Origin: Pisolithus tinctorius
Taxonomy: Eukaryota; Basidiomycota; Agaricomycetes; Boletales; Pisolithaceae
Direction of reading: 5' to 3'
NCBI GenBank assembly: GCA_024663395.1
Contig: JANFAH010000011.1
Coordinates: 1-64,000 of the forward strand
Length of the DNA stretch: 64,000 nt
In this document: positions 38,101-50,445 of the stretch, piece by piece
How positions within the stretch are numbered: position 1 is the first letter of the stretch
Layout: each line of letters begins with the position of its first letter
The notes under the pieces: model-generated
What the model saw: the letters and a program-made list of their open reading frames with translations, nothing else
The model's database searches: none
What the model was told of the DNA's origin: nothing
Translations under genes and position numbers: made by a program

Positions 38101-41100
38101 GGTCTCGAAGAGCCGCCAGGGCAATGGGAATTACCGAGAGGCTTGAGGACGAGGACCGGCCCGAAGACCAGTATCAATGCTTGCATTGCAAGGTGTTCTG
38201 CTTCCTCTCCCAGGTGATATGCCATTGCAAGAACGAGGTTGTGTGCGTGGAGCATGCTAAACACCTCTGCGACCACGCCATAAATCAACATGTTTTGAGA
38301 CTCCGGTTCTCTGATGCGGCTCTCCAAGACAACTTGGCGAAAGTCACAGAACGCGCTGCTATCCCTTCTGCTTGGAAAACCAAATTCCAGAGGGTGTTAT
38401 CTGAGAGTAGTGCCCCTCAACTTCGTTCCCTTCGAGCCCTTCTTGCCGAAGGCGAACGTATCAACTACCCTCTTCCAGAACTGGTTTCCCTGCGGAAATG
38501 TGTAAACAGGGCAAATGAATGGCTTGACGCCTCGAATACGTTCATCATCCGCAAACAGAGCCGGAAGCGGTCACGTCGTTCACGTGGTCGGCCATCTGCG
38601 AACGAGTCCACCCCTCCGGGTTTCGACGACCGCGATCCGGGTGACAGACCGGATCGCACCTTGGACGACCTTTATGCGCTACTGAGAGAGGTTCAGACGT
38701 TGGGCTTTGACACCCAAGAGATTGGTGCTCTCCGGGCGCTAGCGGAGCAAGCAGAGGAGCTAAGGAGCAAGGCCTTGGCGCTTTTGAAGGATGACCGTGC
38801 AGCAACGGACCGTGACACTTTCTTCAATGAATGCGAGCGTCTACTTATGGAAGCATCGTCCGTCAACGTATACCTTGAGGAGATTTATGAAGTGGAGAAG
38901 ATTGTAACCCGCGAGTCACTCATCAAGGAACTAGAGGAGAAGGCTGATGATGCAAATGCCACGCTAGAAGATATACACAATCTTTTGTCTCGCGCTCGCG
39001 CTTGCAACCTTCCTGAAGACAACACATATATGAAGGCGCTCCAGGCGAGGCAGCGTGCAGGGGACGACTGGGAAGAAAGAGCGAGACATGTCCTTGACCA
39101 GCCATTCAAGACCATTGAAGAGCTTGACGAATTCTCCGAAACAGATCCTAATGTTCCCATTGACGTCAGCATCTATGATCGTCTCATGTCTGCCCGGACG
39201 AAGGCCAAGGACTTCGAGAAGCAAGCCAAGGCTTGGTTGCTTCCTGACGACCAAGGCCCGAAGCCGAAGGTATCGGAGGTCATGAGGTTTGTCGCCCGTG
39301 CGGAGAAAGACTTCAGCATTCCTGCCATTAGGGACCTCAAGCAGACTGCCGAGTTTGCTCTCGACCTCGAGAATCGGTGCGAGGCCATCCTGAGAAACCG
39401 CTATCAGCACCGGGACGAAGTAGACATATTCGAGATGATGACCAAGTGGCGATCCTACGCCAGAGAGCATCTATCTGTGTTTTCGCTTCCCGTCTTCGAA
39501 AAGCTGGACGCACAGCTCACCTTCCACCAGAAATGGTTAGAAAACCTTCCTTGGCATTGCCCACAGCACGGCGTGGCGCATGGTCAGGATATTCTTAACG
39601 ATGTCGTCGATGCCACTCGGCCAGAGGACGACCTTCCGCCTAACGACGAATACTTCACTTGCATCTGCAATACACCCGTCCGGCCACCTCCGCCTGGCGC
39701 GCAGTCCGATGCGGTGCAATGCGACCACTGCTTTGCTAGGTTCCACGGCGAGTGTGCAGCGAACGGCGGGTCGTGTCCGTTCTGCGACCACCGCCATTGG
39801 AACGGTGCAATCAACAAGGGCCGTAACTGGCACTTCTGCTTCTTACCCCAGATATTGCTCTCTGCTCCCGAGGTTACCAAGAATTATTCCGATGCTTGGA
39901 AGCAACTGGAGTTAATTGTTCACCGAACGGATCGCTTGTCGGCCGTGATCGGACACTTCCTAACTTTTGCATCACAGCCTGGGAACCAGCGGCCAGAGTA
40001 CATCCCACAAGTCCGACACTACATGCGAAAGCTGTACAAGATTCAGTTCGCTGTATCCCCGTCACGAGAGGTTTCCTTTGGTCTTGATCTGGCTGGCCTA
40101 CACCGCATTCTTGCCGGTCAACCTGCACCTGTGCGGGTCAGGAAGAGGCGTCGGGCGAAATTTGTCTTCGGTCAAGACATCGACAAGGACTGGCTTGATG
40201 GCACTCGTTGCATCTGCCGGGGTCGCACGCCGTTTTTACTCGGCCACCGTACCGTGGAGTGTCAGATATGTAATCGACTGTATCATGCTGGATGCGTGTT
40301 TTTCCCGATCGATGGTTCCATGGGACAGAAGCTGCATCGCTTCGAGTGTCCACTGTGTTGTATCCGCAAGAATCGACCCTATGCGTTTTCGGAAGTACGG
40401 GTCAAGCACTTCGGTGAGTGATTCTTCCTTTGAAATTCCCACGATTACCTCACAGCGTCATAGATAACCAAGATGAAGATACCTATGTCAATACAGGTGC
40501 CATGCAGGAGACCTCCAGCAAAGACATCATCTACATGACTCTCCCACGCCCGTACACTCAAACCCTTATTGTCGAATTAATCCGGTATACTTCGGGCTCA
40601 TCGGAAGTTATAAATTGTGCTCCTCCGCAACACAGTGTTTCTGCCCCACCCCTCCCTCGACCTCCTGAATCAGGTCCGTCAGCAAGCCACCGTCATTCTC
40701 ACACTCCACTGCCGCTTCCTACCCCTCCTACCCCGGTATACGAGCTCGCACGACAACCATCGACCAATGGCCATCATGTCCCGCCTCCACCTCCATGGTG
40801 TACGCAATGGCATAACATCACCTCAAACCCCACTCCCACCCGCCGTTCCGAAGTTCCTGAGTACCCGCTGCCACCTCCCCCACTTTCCTTGTCACCGCAC
40901 TCTGGCAAGAAACGTAAGTTTGCGGACGAGTCGCCACCACCTGAAGTGCGGGGGTCTCGGTCACCCAAACAAGCCAGGCGTTTGCCACAGACACCAGTTC
41001 TTCCACCAGCCTCAGTCCCTGCCCGTGCGATGCAGCAAACGTTGTCCCCTTCACTCGCCATGATTGTGTCACCAGTGGACACAGAGCCCTCCCCACGTCC

Positions 41101-41206
41101 AGCCTCCTCTGTCCCATTCGCCACTGGTCCCTCTTCGTCCTCGCAGAGACCAAGCAATACCCCACCTGCGAAACCCATGAAGCTTGTCATCCCCAAGAAC
41201 AAATAG
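35164..41206 (+). CDS. KDM5: KDM5/JARID1-type histone H3K4 demethylase
   Basis: Twelve exons: 35164-35784, 35867-36067, 36114-36501, 36552-36640, 36693-36759, 36808-37159, 37220-37400, 37456-37483, 37543-37790, 37843-38006, 38060-40413, 40464-41206. They encode 1811 residues, all in phase. Order: JmjN (about 160-207, [14 protein letters not shown]), ARID (about 225-320), PHD1 (about 434-482, CEICQ...[19 protein letters not shown]), JmjC (about 600-755), C5HC2 zinc finger (about 816-850), PLU-1 helical region, PHD2 (about 1311-1356), PHD3 (about 1495-1552) and a Pro/Ser-rich tail. The JmjC Fe(II) site is preserved in [13 protein letters not shown] and in YHAGFNHG. Such enzymes use 2-oxoglutarate, O2 and Fe(II) to remove methyl groups from H3K4me3/me2 in chromatin. 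Start is the first in-frame ATG (MQAGSPPP). This domain order is the complete Lid2/KDM5 set. Converges on the CorA gene. Confidence 0.95.
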
Positions 41207-41552
41207 ACTCATTTTTTGTGCTTGTCTTGACTTGTATGCGTCCTCCGTGTGTTCTGCTTTCTTGCAATTACGTTAGCGTGTATTAAATAAATCTTCGGGA
41301 TGACTGTTTGGCATATATAGGTCTAGTTTCGTTTTGGAACTGGAATGGCTATGCTACAATGCACCAACGAGTGCTGCAATTATGTATGTGTTGAAGGAGT
41401 ATCGAATGAATATAACAGATACGACACCCACGTAGTGTGCCTGGTCTCGTGAATCACCTATTGTAATACTTCATAAAACGCCGAACGACAGGTGACATGT
41501 AGTCAAGTATGACCGTCCGAAAATAAATCATATGAAAGACAGGGGGGAAGCA
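41207..41552. terminator. Convergent 3' region of KDM5 and CorA genes
   Basis: 346 bp between two stop codons facing each other. It includes AATAAA-like sequence at about 41286-41291 (plus strand) on the KDM5 side, a plausible polyadenylation signal. Nothing else seen. Confidence 0.35.
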
Positions 41553-44157
41553 TCACCGTCTCATAAATTTATACGTCGTATAACCGCCAATCACAGCGAA
41601 TGCAGCGAGCGCCGCAACAATAGAACTGAACCATGCGTAACCCTCCTGTGCAGATCCCATGGGCAAAGAACAACTGACAACGTAGAAATCACGTACCGTG
41701 ATATCTTGCCCTGGTACATGGACGTTCATTCCCCACAGACCTGCCCGGCAATTTATATTATTCTTAGTTCACCGGAATGCAAATCAAGTACCGACCCGTT
41801 ACAAGGTTCATGGGTATAAGAATCGTACCCAAAGCAGTCAGCTTCGAAAGGACGTCATTGATCTGGTTATTTGCATCGGTCATCTCGATAGAAATCTGAG
41901 CCAGGTAGTTCGAATGCGAGCGGGACAGAATTTTTTCGTAGTGGTTCAAGTTTTGAGTCATTGTAATAAGATGATCCTGTAGATCAATTAATATTTTTTC
42001 TGATCCCACTGGCAGGAAAAATGCCAAACTTGTATATCGGATAGGTACAATCCCTATGTCCATTTACCGTCAGCATCGAACACCGTGAGAGGCAAACAAC
42101 GAAAAAAGCTTACAATATCTGACGTTGGTGCCACTCTCCAGTTTTCATTACACCTCTTTGCGAGCCCCTTGACAACGTCTGCCTTGCTACCCATAAGTCT
42201 CAGAAGGCCAAGAACTTTTCTCCTGCATAGCCCGATCCGGCGCAACATGTCGCTCTGCTCCGTGTCCTTCAGGATAAGCACGAGTTCGTCGATTGAGTCA
42301 ACCTCATACTCGATCGATTGAATAAGCGGTCCAAAGGCGTCGGTAATATCGTCAATCAGTGCATACGAAATCCAATCAGACGTGACATTTATGTAATCCT
42401 TCAGCTGTTTGATGCGCCGGCGGACGTTTTGCGGATGTGGAGTTGGCCGAAAATGGAACTGTGGGAAATAACGATGGTTGGCTGATAAGGCAACGTAGAA
42501 TAATTTGCCGACTCACCGATAAGATGCCTTCTCGAAAGACCACGATATACATATTCAACGGTTCCAGGTATGTGGGACCATAGGGATCCTGATCGAAGCT
42601 GCGAAAACAAACGAGGTAATAATTCCGGAATAGTTCAATTTTTTCTCGAGTTTCCTCCATTTGGATGTCTTCAGTGGTCAGGGGGTGGATGCCAAATACC
42701 TGCGGCGGGGCAGAAATAGCGCAACTCAGCAAGATACCTGATATCGTCTTGACATAAGATTCGTACCTTGCTAAGAACATTCATCTCCTCATCGGTGGGG
42801 CTCAGAACATCGAGCCACCATGTGCTTGCTTCATAATCACCTCCGCTACTTCCGATCGGCTTTCCAGGGTCCCCTGGAGGTTTCTCGCTTCTGCGGTTAG
42901 AACCGCTGTTGCTTTGACGGCCTAATGGACCCCCTGAACCGCCCGGAATCGTCAAACGGTTGGACCATACGTTGGAAGAACCACGAGAATGGGGGCAAAC
43001 ATACCTTTAAAGGTGCTCCCCTCAGATGGTATAGATATTCCTGTAAATAAATCCTGGAAAGACTGTCCCTCAGCGGGTAGTTCCGATAGATTTCTAGCAT
43101 GGATTGTAGCTGACAGAGAATTAGAGTAGAATGAGAATCTGTACGGTCTGTCATCAACAGGAGCCATGATCCCGCTGACGGAATTGATGTTTTCAGGGGC
43201 GTATGGCTGACAGATTGTCGAGAGATTATCGGAGGACGGGACGGTGCTGAGTTGTCCCTCGGCCATGAGATGTGCTGGAAATCGGGAAACAGGCTCGTTC
43301 CGATGGTCGAAAGGGACCATTTTCCCCCGTGTGACTCTGCGGTGGGAGCGAGGAATTGGACTACTCTGGCTCAGCTTGCGGTGACGACCGCCTACACGCA
43401 GGTTTGGGGGTGATTGTGCGTTAGAAGGCTCAATGCCAGTCTTTGATAGATCCGTTTGGGAAGATGGTTGCCCTGCATCACCGACTTGACCTTCAGCTGG
43501 TTTGTTGTGTCTAAACGGAGGCGGCTCACTACCGAACGTTGTGCCTTGATTAGCTTTTTCCTCTGAGGAAAAACTCTCCAGAAGGTTAAAATCAAAGACG
43601 GAGCGGAAAGAATTGGCGTGATAACTCGGTAGACCTGTCATCGATGTTGATGCATCCTCGTGGTGAGCTGGATTGTAACGCCCCTCCGGTGTGTCTAGCA
43701 GGGCGTGGTTACGAGCTTGATCGAGGTTACTAAGCTCAGCGTCAGCTGGTCTCACTGCATGGAGTGGTTCTTCAGACACCCCGCTGACATCCTGGTCGAG
43801 GGGGTGGATACCATCATCGTGAGCGATACCAAAAGCGTGTTGCTCCGAAGTGTTAAGGAGAAAGGAGGGTTCCATCTCCTCCCTTAGCGGAGGTTCGTAG
43901 TGAGAAGGAGAGACCATAGTCTCTCTGCGCGCACGAGAAAGTTGCAAGGCCATGTCTACATCCATGGCTCTTTGCCGTTCCCGAGAATCAGGGTCATTGT
44001 GGTCAAGGGAAAGGGGATAGACTGGTTGACGTGCGCGGGAGCTTGGTTCCACTGAGTCGGATTGGCTACCGCTGTCTCTTCTACGTCGTGCAATGGGACT
44101 GCCTCTGACAGAGATGGGGGAGCTCGAAAGCACGGGTATATCACGCGGCGAGGTCAT
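41553..44157 (-). CDS. CorA-family Mg2+ transporter (Alr/Mnr2-like)
   Basis: Eight exons (44157-43005, 42933-42767, 42699-42517, 42458-42114, 42053-42030, 41976-41796, 41740-41697, 41645-41553) encode 729 residues. Exon 5 is a 24 nt microexon coding GLYLSDIQ. Residues 1-385 are a long Ser/Pro-rich disordered N-terminus, as in Alr1/Mnr2. The CorA core follows: WWLDVLSPTDEEM, VFGIHPLTTEDIQMEETREK, a long helix with LIDDITDAFGPLIQSIE, HYEKILSRSHSNYLAQ, then TM1 with the signature GMN (LVTGLWGMNVHVPG, about residue 687) and TM2 (SSIVAALAAFAVIGGY). It forms a pentameric channel importing Mg2+ at the plasma membrane (Alr type) or releasing it from the vacuole (Mnr2 type); the sequence alone does not choose. 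The terminal MRR is basic. Confidence 0.94.
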
Positions 44158-44164
44158 CTACTGA

Positions 44165-44700
44165 AAATGCAACGGATCATATAAAGATTGGTATGCCATT
44201 GATACGATGCCGTGGAAGAAGGCAAAAATTAACGGCACCTTGGGATACGCTTGGAGAAACCAGGTGTGCTGCTGGTTACTGTTATTTTGTGCTGCCCTCG
44301 GAGGAGAATACTACGGAGACGCCGGACAGACGGTCGCATTCCATATGATGTACAACGTCATGTCACGTGCCCACCTGACGAGTGCGGTTCTCACTTGGTG
44401 CTCACTCAACTGCCCCCCCAGCTGACTTACGGAATGATCCATTAATCCTCCTGCAATGTATGCTGGAGGACAAATAGACAGGTGAGATTTTTTAAAGAAT
44501 GAAAATCCATGGAGATAAATTCTGTGAGCAGGGGACATATAACGACATGGACCAGGCCATTAATACCTTCCTCGGCTGCGTTGAAGTTTCTCAATGCTGG
44601 TACTTCATCTCCCATGCTCACAAACGTACTCGTTGAGCGGTTGTCAGGCCCATTAGTAAAAACGCAGTCCCCTATTTTCGCCACCCCCTTGTTCTTAAGG
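44165..44700 (-). pseudogene. Unrecognised decayed membrane-protein-like fragment
   Basis: Two blocks read like real protein in different frames on the minus strand. One is GVAKIGDCVFTNGPDNRST with SMGDEVPALRNFNAAEEGI, then a hydrophobic stretch (about 44684-44500). The other is VSQLGGQLSEHQVRTALVRW and ARDMTLYIIWNATVCPASP (about 44450-44311). Stops separate them and no start or downstream exons are clear. I do not recognise the family. Its position directly upstream of the CorA start on the same strand could mean a decayed neighbour. Confidence 0.35.
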
Positions 44701-45525
44701 ATCTAAACCAAGGCGAACGGGGAGAAACGACCGTTCTGGCCCTTGGACCACTCATCTTATCGGCCGAAATTTCCGCTTCCTCGCAGACAAATCATGTCGC
44801 CAACAAGGCGAATAATGACAAACGTTCTGGACTTGAAGTATCCGATTTTTGGGCGGTCGGTTTTGCGGTCCGCATACTTCATCGGCAATTGGAACGAGAC
44901 GTATTAAGGCGGTCATCAGACTCAAGCATGGACGTATTCAAGTAATAACTGAGCTTTGGAGTCTTGACTAGCTCAGGATATCTTCTCAGGAGTCAGCGTT
45001 GCTGACATGACAAAATAACGATCAGCTGCTCTCCGAGGATGACAGTACAATACCCGTGACTAAATTTCTTGATGCAGGTATACAGTCTTCCGCCATAATC
45101 CTATAGCTCCACAGTTGAGCGCGAAGTACAACTACAGACAAGGGACATTTCTTTCCAGTCAGGCCCAGCGGTGTCGTGTGACCTGTCATATCATCGTGTA
45201 GACCGGGTCTCGGGCCACACCCGTGCAAAATCCCAAAGCCGAACGGCAGGGACAAATCACGATGCGAGCCCCCCCGAATCGCTAACCCTACAGTCTACTA
45301 CTGGACATGTGTAAAGCACTGTTTTGGTGATCCCCAGGTCACGACGGTGCTCGCCTAATACTTTGACTTATTACTAACTCAGGATCAGACCTCCACGACC
45401 ATGCCCCGGCTCCCGTACTCGGAACCAGTTCGCGCAGGGTTCCGGAACAGGCTGCGAGTACCGGAGTTTCTTCATATCCAGGCTAAACGAATGGCTGACA
45501 ACCGCATGGATCAAAGCATGGATAT
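44701..45525. other. Intergenic region, no gene seen
   Basis: About 0.8 kb with short ORFs only and no recognisable motif. Confidence 0.35.
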
Positions 45526-45795
45526 GGTTGCCCCTTACGCCAAGAGGTGATACGTATGCACATGTTCTGCAGTTTGTACATACCATGATACATAAATAGA
45601 AAGTTGCTTGAACTTAGATCGGCGTCATCACTCCCCTAAAAATCACGGTGTGTGCTGGTTGCTCCATACGCCAAGATGTGATACGTGTGCACATACTATG
45701 AACGATGATGATACCTTCACATATATAGAACACCTAGACAAGTTGCTTGTACTACTTAGAACGACGTCGTCACTCCTCTAAAAATCACATTGTGC
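45526..45795 (+). repeat. Tandem duplication of a ~131 bp unit
   Basis: Unit 1 starts at 45526 and unit 2 at about 45657. Shared phrases in order: GGTTGC, TACGCCAAGA, GTGATACGT, TGCACAT, AGTTGCTTG, ACTTAGA, CGTC, TCACTCC and CTAAAAATCAC. The centres of the units have diverged and differ in length. It lies just beyond the 3' end of BST1. Confidence 0.8.
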
Positions 45796-45911
45796 ACTTC
45801 ACATGCAAAAACTAATAATAAAACTACGAATGCGGAGCCCAAATTAGAGTCGAAAGCTGACGCTGAAGCACTGGACTTCGATCTTGGAAAGGATTAACAA
45901 AAATAATTCGA

Positions 45912-48900
45912 TTACGTAAGACACCACGATGATGCTACTACCACATCCCAAAATAACAAAAAGGCGATCTGAACGTTCGCAACGTCGTATACCAAAAACA
46001 CCGATCTGCCACCGACCACGAATGATACAAGGCCAACGACGAGAAATCCCCATCTCGGAGAAATCCCCCTCCAATTCCTGCGTGTGCAATCAATGAACTG
46101 ACTCCGGAGAAAATAAAAATAGCAAAAAAAAAGTGGTGACCGTAAAACACTCACCTCGTATCCAGTACATGACCTCGTCCGAGGTAATCCACTAGCCATA
46201 GAATCGGTAAGACCTTGAACACGTTATGATCGCCATTGAAAGGGGTAGTATACCCCGCAGTCAACAACGTCCGCACCCACACGGCCAGAACCGGAGCGGT
46301 CAGAGGCAGTAGCCAGGTTAAGAATAGTAGAATGTGTGCGTTCTGGTATACTAGAGCATATGGGGGTGTCGGCTTTCCCCCGCCTGGCATCGTACCACGA
46401 GAGGTGTTTACGGTAGAAAAAGTTTCGGCGATTCCATCTTCTGTGGGTTCTCTAGACCCGCCGTCTTCGCGCTGTGGCCGAAGAGGTATCGCTTCGATAG
46501 GGGTATCCATCGTGGTTGGAGTCCGATTCCAAGGACGTTCGTCTTGGGGGTGCACTGCACAGTTTAACAACTGGATGACCCAGCATCCCAGGAATGCCAC
46601 TTGCCACGGCACAAACAAGAAAATGAAAAGGAGCACAAGCACCATGGAAAAGACAGTACTGCGTCTCAGACCTGAATCTTCAGGCCTTCTGCCGCAACCG
46701 CCCACAATCTCTCAGTCCACCAACGACACGCGGGACATACGGGGGGGCGCTTACCTAGGTACGACACGTATCGCTACGAACCTTAGCGGCCACATCAAAA
46801 GCCGGAGCACCCACCAGCTCAAACACACCAATCCCGATGCGAGGCCCACAAGAAATACCGCCAGCAAACTGGCAAGTAGTCCCAACTCCCCACTCAGACC
46901 CAAATACCACTTATGACTCAGAGGAAGTAAAGCGATGAGCGCCGCAACACCCATGAGTTGGGGCATCACTCTCCTTACGAAGGTTTCCAATGATTCTGAC
47001 ACACTCTGCGGCTGAGCGGCAGAATGCTGCCACGCTTGGAAGAGCACAACTGAGACAATACCTACGCAAAAACTGAGAAGCGTCGTAGGGTATCGTGTCC
47101 CGAGCCTGCCTAGCGTTCCCCACCAGTCAAGAGTGAGGCTGAGACCGACGGGGTCCGCACAATCATAACCATATGAGTAAATCGTAAGATTGAGCCCGTG
47201 GTGCTCCGGATTAAACTCGAGCGACAGGACGTAGGGCGCAGTGGAGTGTGAATGGAGCCATACGGGTTTGTCGTATCTGAGGGGGTAATAGTGGACCTCG
47301 GAAGGTTGTGAGACGTGCATGAGCAGAGGAGGGAAAATTGCATCTTAATATACCGGAGGGTTAGAAAGTGTACAACGATACAGCAACGATAGAACGCTTA
47401 CCTGCGCATGAGGAAGAATCCGTAAAGTCGGGAAGAAGTTTATACACGAGCAGAGCGTTGAGGGGCAGACGCGAGATATGGACGTGAGTCCTCAGTCCTC
47501 CTTCCCCGCCTGCAGTCGTAAGTGGTACATGCACGGTACCGAGGATCAAATCTGTAAAAGGGGAAAGTTCGTCAAACTCATTTGCGCGACACGGGTAGCC
47601 TCGGAGATCATGGATGGACAGTACCTGAGAGACTGACGGCGTCCCGCTTCACAATTTCCCTACGATCATATCCACCGACGACCCATCTTCCTCCCTCTTG
47701 CTCACCCGCATTTATACTGACCCCTATCCATCCCTGCACGTCGGAAGAAATTTCACCCTCAAACAAAACAACACCCTCGCTCTCGTCAGACCCTTCGTTC
47801 GGTACCGGGAACGGTCTTCCTGGGAGCGGACTCGGGAGAAGCTTCAATACATTAGGCCGCAAGGGCGTGCACGTCGTCGGAACAGACAGCTCTGCGCCAT
47901 CTGTCCTCCCCGATGGCGGAACACAGAGCTGAATGGAGACTTGCAAGTCCGGCGCATGATGCGGCGCGATGCCGGAGATAGCTCCTCTGGAGACACACAA
48001 TACGAACGTCCTTGGTCCTTCACCATCGGCAGGCACCAAGGGCAAAAGATACGTCCGTTTCCCATGCGGATTTTTCAGCACGAGATGCATCCCCTGTGGG
48101 AGAATTTCATACGTTCCATGGCGTAACTCGACATTTTCCTCATCTACCACGGGCACGCCATCTCCCAACCACCGATCCAATACGCTCCCTCGCTGGGTTG
48201 CCACTGCGTCGCGTGCAGAAACAGCACCACCCAGCTCGAGTGCCGCTCTAGCGACACGCCACCTCACCTGGTGGCACCACACCATCTCAAGATGGCCGAC
48301 GCCCGTCCAGGTGCCCTGCAATGCAGATGTGAACACTGTTCTCCTGTACAACTCACCCGATGGCTGGTCTGAGTCCGGGATCACGCATGATTCCGACAAG
48401 ACGAGCGTGTCCGTGGCGCCACCGCACAACGATAAAATGGGGGTCTCATCTTCCCGCAGAATTCGACTATTTCGCGCGTATATTTCCTCGATACGAGAGT
48501 CGAACCGTACAGGCGGAAGCATGTGCGGAGTAGACATTGTTATAAGGGCGAATATGTCGGGAGAGGGGAGAAGTGCGGTACCCACGATGCCGCCCATGGA
48601 ATGACCCATGACGATGATCTGGGTATTCGGTGGGTATCGCGAGAGAATATATCTGATCGCTGCGGCGGTATAGGCGATCTGGGAATCGAGCGTAGGTCCG
48701 TGGAAGGCAGAAAAATCCTCATTGAAGTCAACTGTCGTTCGTTATACCAGTAGAAGACTGATGTATGTACATGGGACACTTACCAGCATAAAAATCTACC
48801 GGTTTGATCCCCCGTCCGTTGAACTCGCTCGAAATGACGAATGGAGAGGAAAAGTATTGTCGTGCAGCAGAGGAAGCGACGGAGCGTACTTGGTGCGATG

Positions 48901-49241
48901 AGCCTGCGCTTCCATGTATGAACAGAGCTGGTACCCCGACGGGCTAAACCGCCAGTGTAAGGTGACCACTGAACCGCCGACGAAGCTGCGGAACAACTCA
49001 CCTGGCTAGGCTCCCATCCTACTTCCCTGTATAACCAGAGGGTGTACCGGTTCGCAAGCGGTGTCCAGGACGTATTGAATTCTGATTGGAGAAGGTAAGA
49101 GGGGGACATCCATGACATGCGACATCCTTGGGGGGACACTAGCCGTGATACATCGGACAGGGCGAGGTAGACGGCGTAGACGGTCACCAGAGCCAGAATG
49201 CTCAGCATCGCCGACATGCTCATCGTCACCGTCTTTACCAT
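45912..49241 (-). CDS. BST1: Bst1/PGAP1, GPI inositol-deacylase
   Basis: Seven exons (49241-49002, 48943-48784, 48731-47625, 47551-47402, 47343-46755, 46688-46155, 46101-45912) encode 989 residues. An N-terminal membrane anchor (MLSILALVTVYAVYLAL) is followed by GCRMSWMSPSYL, the lipase oxyanion-like FIHGSAGSSHQVRS (about 86-99), DFNEDFSAFHG and the nucleophile elbow VMGHSMGG (Ser about 177); GGATDTLV and GHLEMVWCHQ supply the probable Asp and His. A lumenal region and a C-terminal hydrophobic half with several membrane spans complete the family layout. Bst1 in the ER removes the acyl chain from the inositol of GPI anchors, needed for export and quality control of GPI proteins. The exon 6 acceptor was chosen by phase (GCGGCAG|A); it is the least certain junction. 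Confidence 0.92.
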
Positions 49242-49523
49242 CGTGGACCCTGCCAGCTTGAAATCTCATCATCCGTTCTCTGCCGTTGTGCTTAGAGATG
49301 CCCAAACTTTTCTCTTTCGTGACACGTCTGATATTGAATGTTCTTATTCACCCCCTATACCAAGACATGTATGGTTGACCGTGCCGTACGGTATAATAGC
49401 AGAACATAGAGAAAAAAAAAGGCGGAATGCGAGAGGTAAGAGTGATGCTAGTAATATGGACGGTGGTAGGAGCTCTGTATCCTAACTGATCGTGACGAGG
49501 AGGGTGACAAGACGAAACCGGGT

Positions 49524-50445
49524 TTAATCATCCGCAGCATTATCACCTTCATCTTTGGCGTCTGCCTTGTCTATAAGCCGGCTGAGCAGGACAAGAACAT
49601 GTATATCAAATTTACGCACCAGTTTCCTGCATGTCCGAGGTCCAAAGGGTGAGGTTGTCACGCAACAGCTGCATGATCAGTGTCGAGTCCTTGTAGCTCT
49701 CTTCTGAAAGGGTGTCGAGCTCAGCAATAGCATCGTCGAATGCCTGCTTGGCAAGATGACAGGCCCGGTCGGGGCTGTTTAGGATCTCGTAGTAGAACAC
49801 GGAGAAGTTGAGTGCGAGACCGAGACGGATAGGATGCGTTGGTGGGAGCTCGGTGACAGCGACATCGGAAGCCTCCTTGTAGGCAGCCAAGGACTTGTCA
49901 GCGCTTTCCTTCCGCTTGTCACCGGTGGCAAACTCGGCAAGGTAACGGTGGTAGTCGCCCATCCTAGGAAATGCCCTTTGTGAGCCTCGGGACACAGCCA
50001 CGGCTGATAAGAGACGCTTACATCTTGTGGTAGAAGACCTTGGATTCGCCGGAAGCGGCCGAGGGGATGAGGTGTTTGTTGAGGACGTCGAGGATGTCCT
50101 CGCAAATCTTCTGCAGCTCACCCTCGATCTTCTCCCGGTACGTCTTGATCATTGCGACCTGAGTCTCGTTACCCTTTGCCTCCTCTTTCTGTTCGATCGA
50201 GGAGACGATCCGCCACGATGCGCGCCGTGCACCGATGACGTTCTTGTAGGCGACGCTGAGAAGGTTACGCTCCTCGACTGTGAGTTCTTGGTCTGAGGAC
50301 GCGACCCGCTTCATGTTCTCCACCATTTCTGTTGTGCAGAATGAGTGTTGTTCGTGCACGTGACGCAAGCATACATACCCTCATAGCGCTCTGCCTGCTC
50401 GGCGAGCTTAGCAAGGTAGACGGAGTCCTCGCGCGATTCGGGCAT
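49524..50445 (-). CDS. BMH1: 14-3-3 protein
   Basis: Four exons (50445-50379, 50328-50022, 49963-49620, 49570-49524) encode 254 residues. [81 protein letters not shown] and DNLTLWTSD are classic 14-3-3. The phosphopeptide-binding Lys, Arg-Arg and Tyr residues of the groove are present, and the protein ends in an acidic tail. It dimerises and binds phosphorylated partners in many pathways. The ATG sits immediately after a splice acceptor (TCGCTCGCAG|ATG), and a good donor (ATC|GTAAGT at about 50513) lies about 65 bp upstream. The 5' untranslated region is therefore almost certainly spliced right up to the start codon. Confidence 0.97.
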
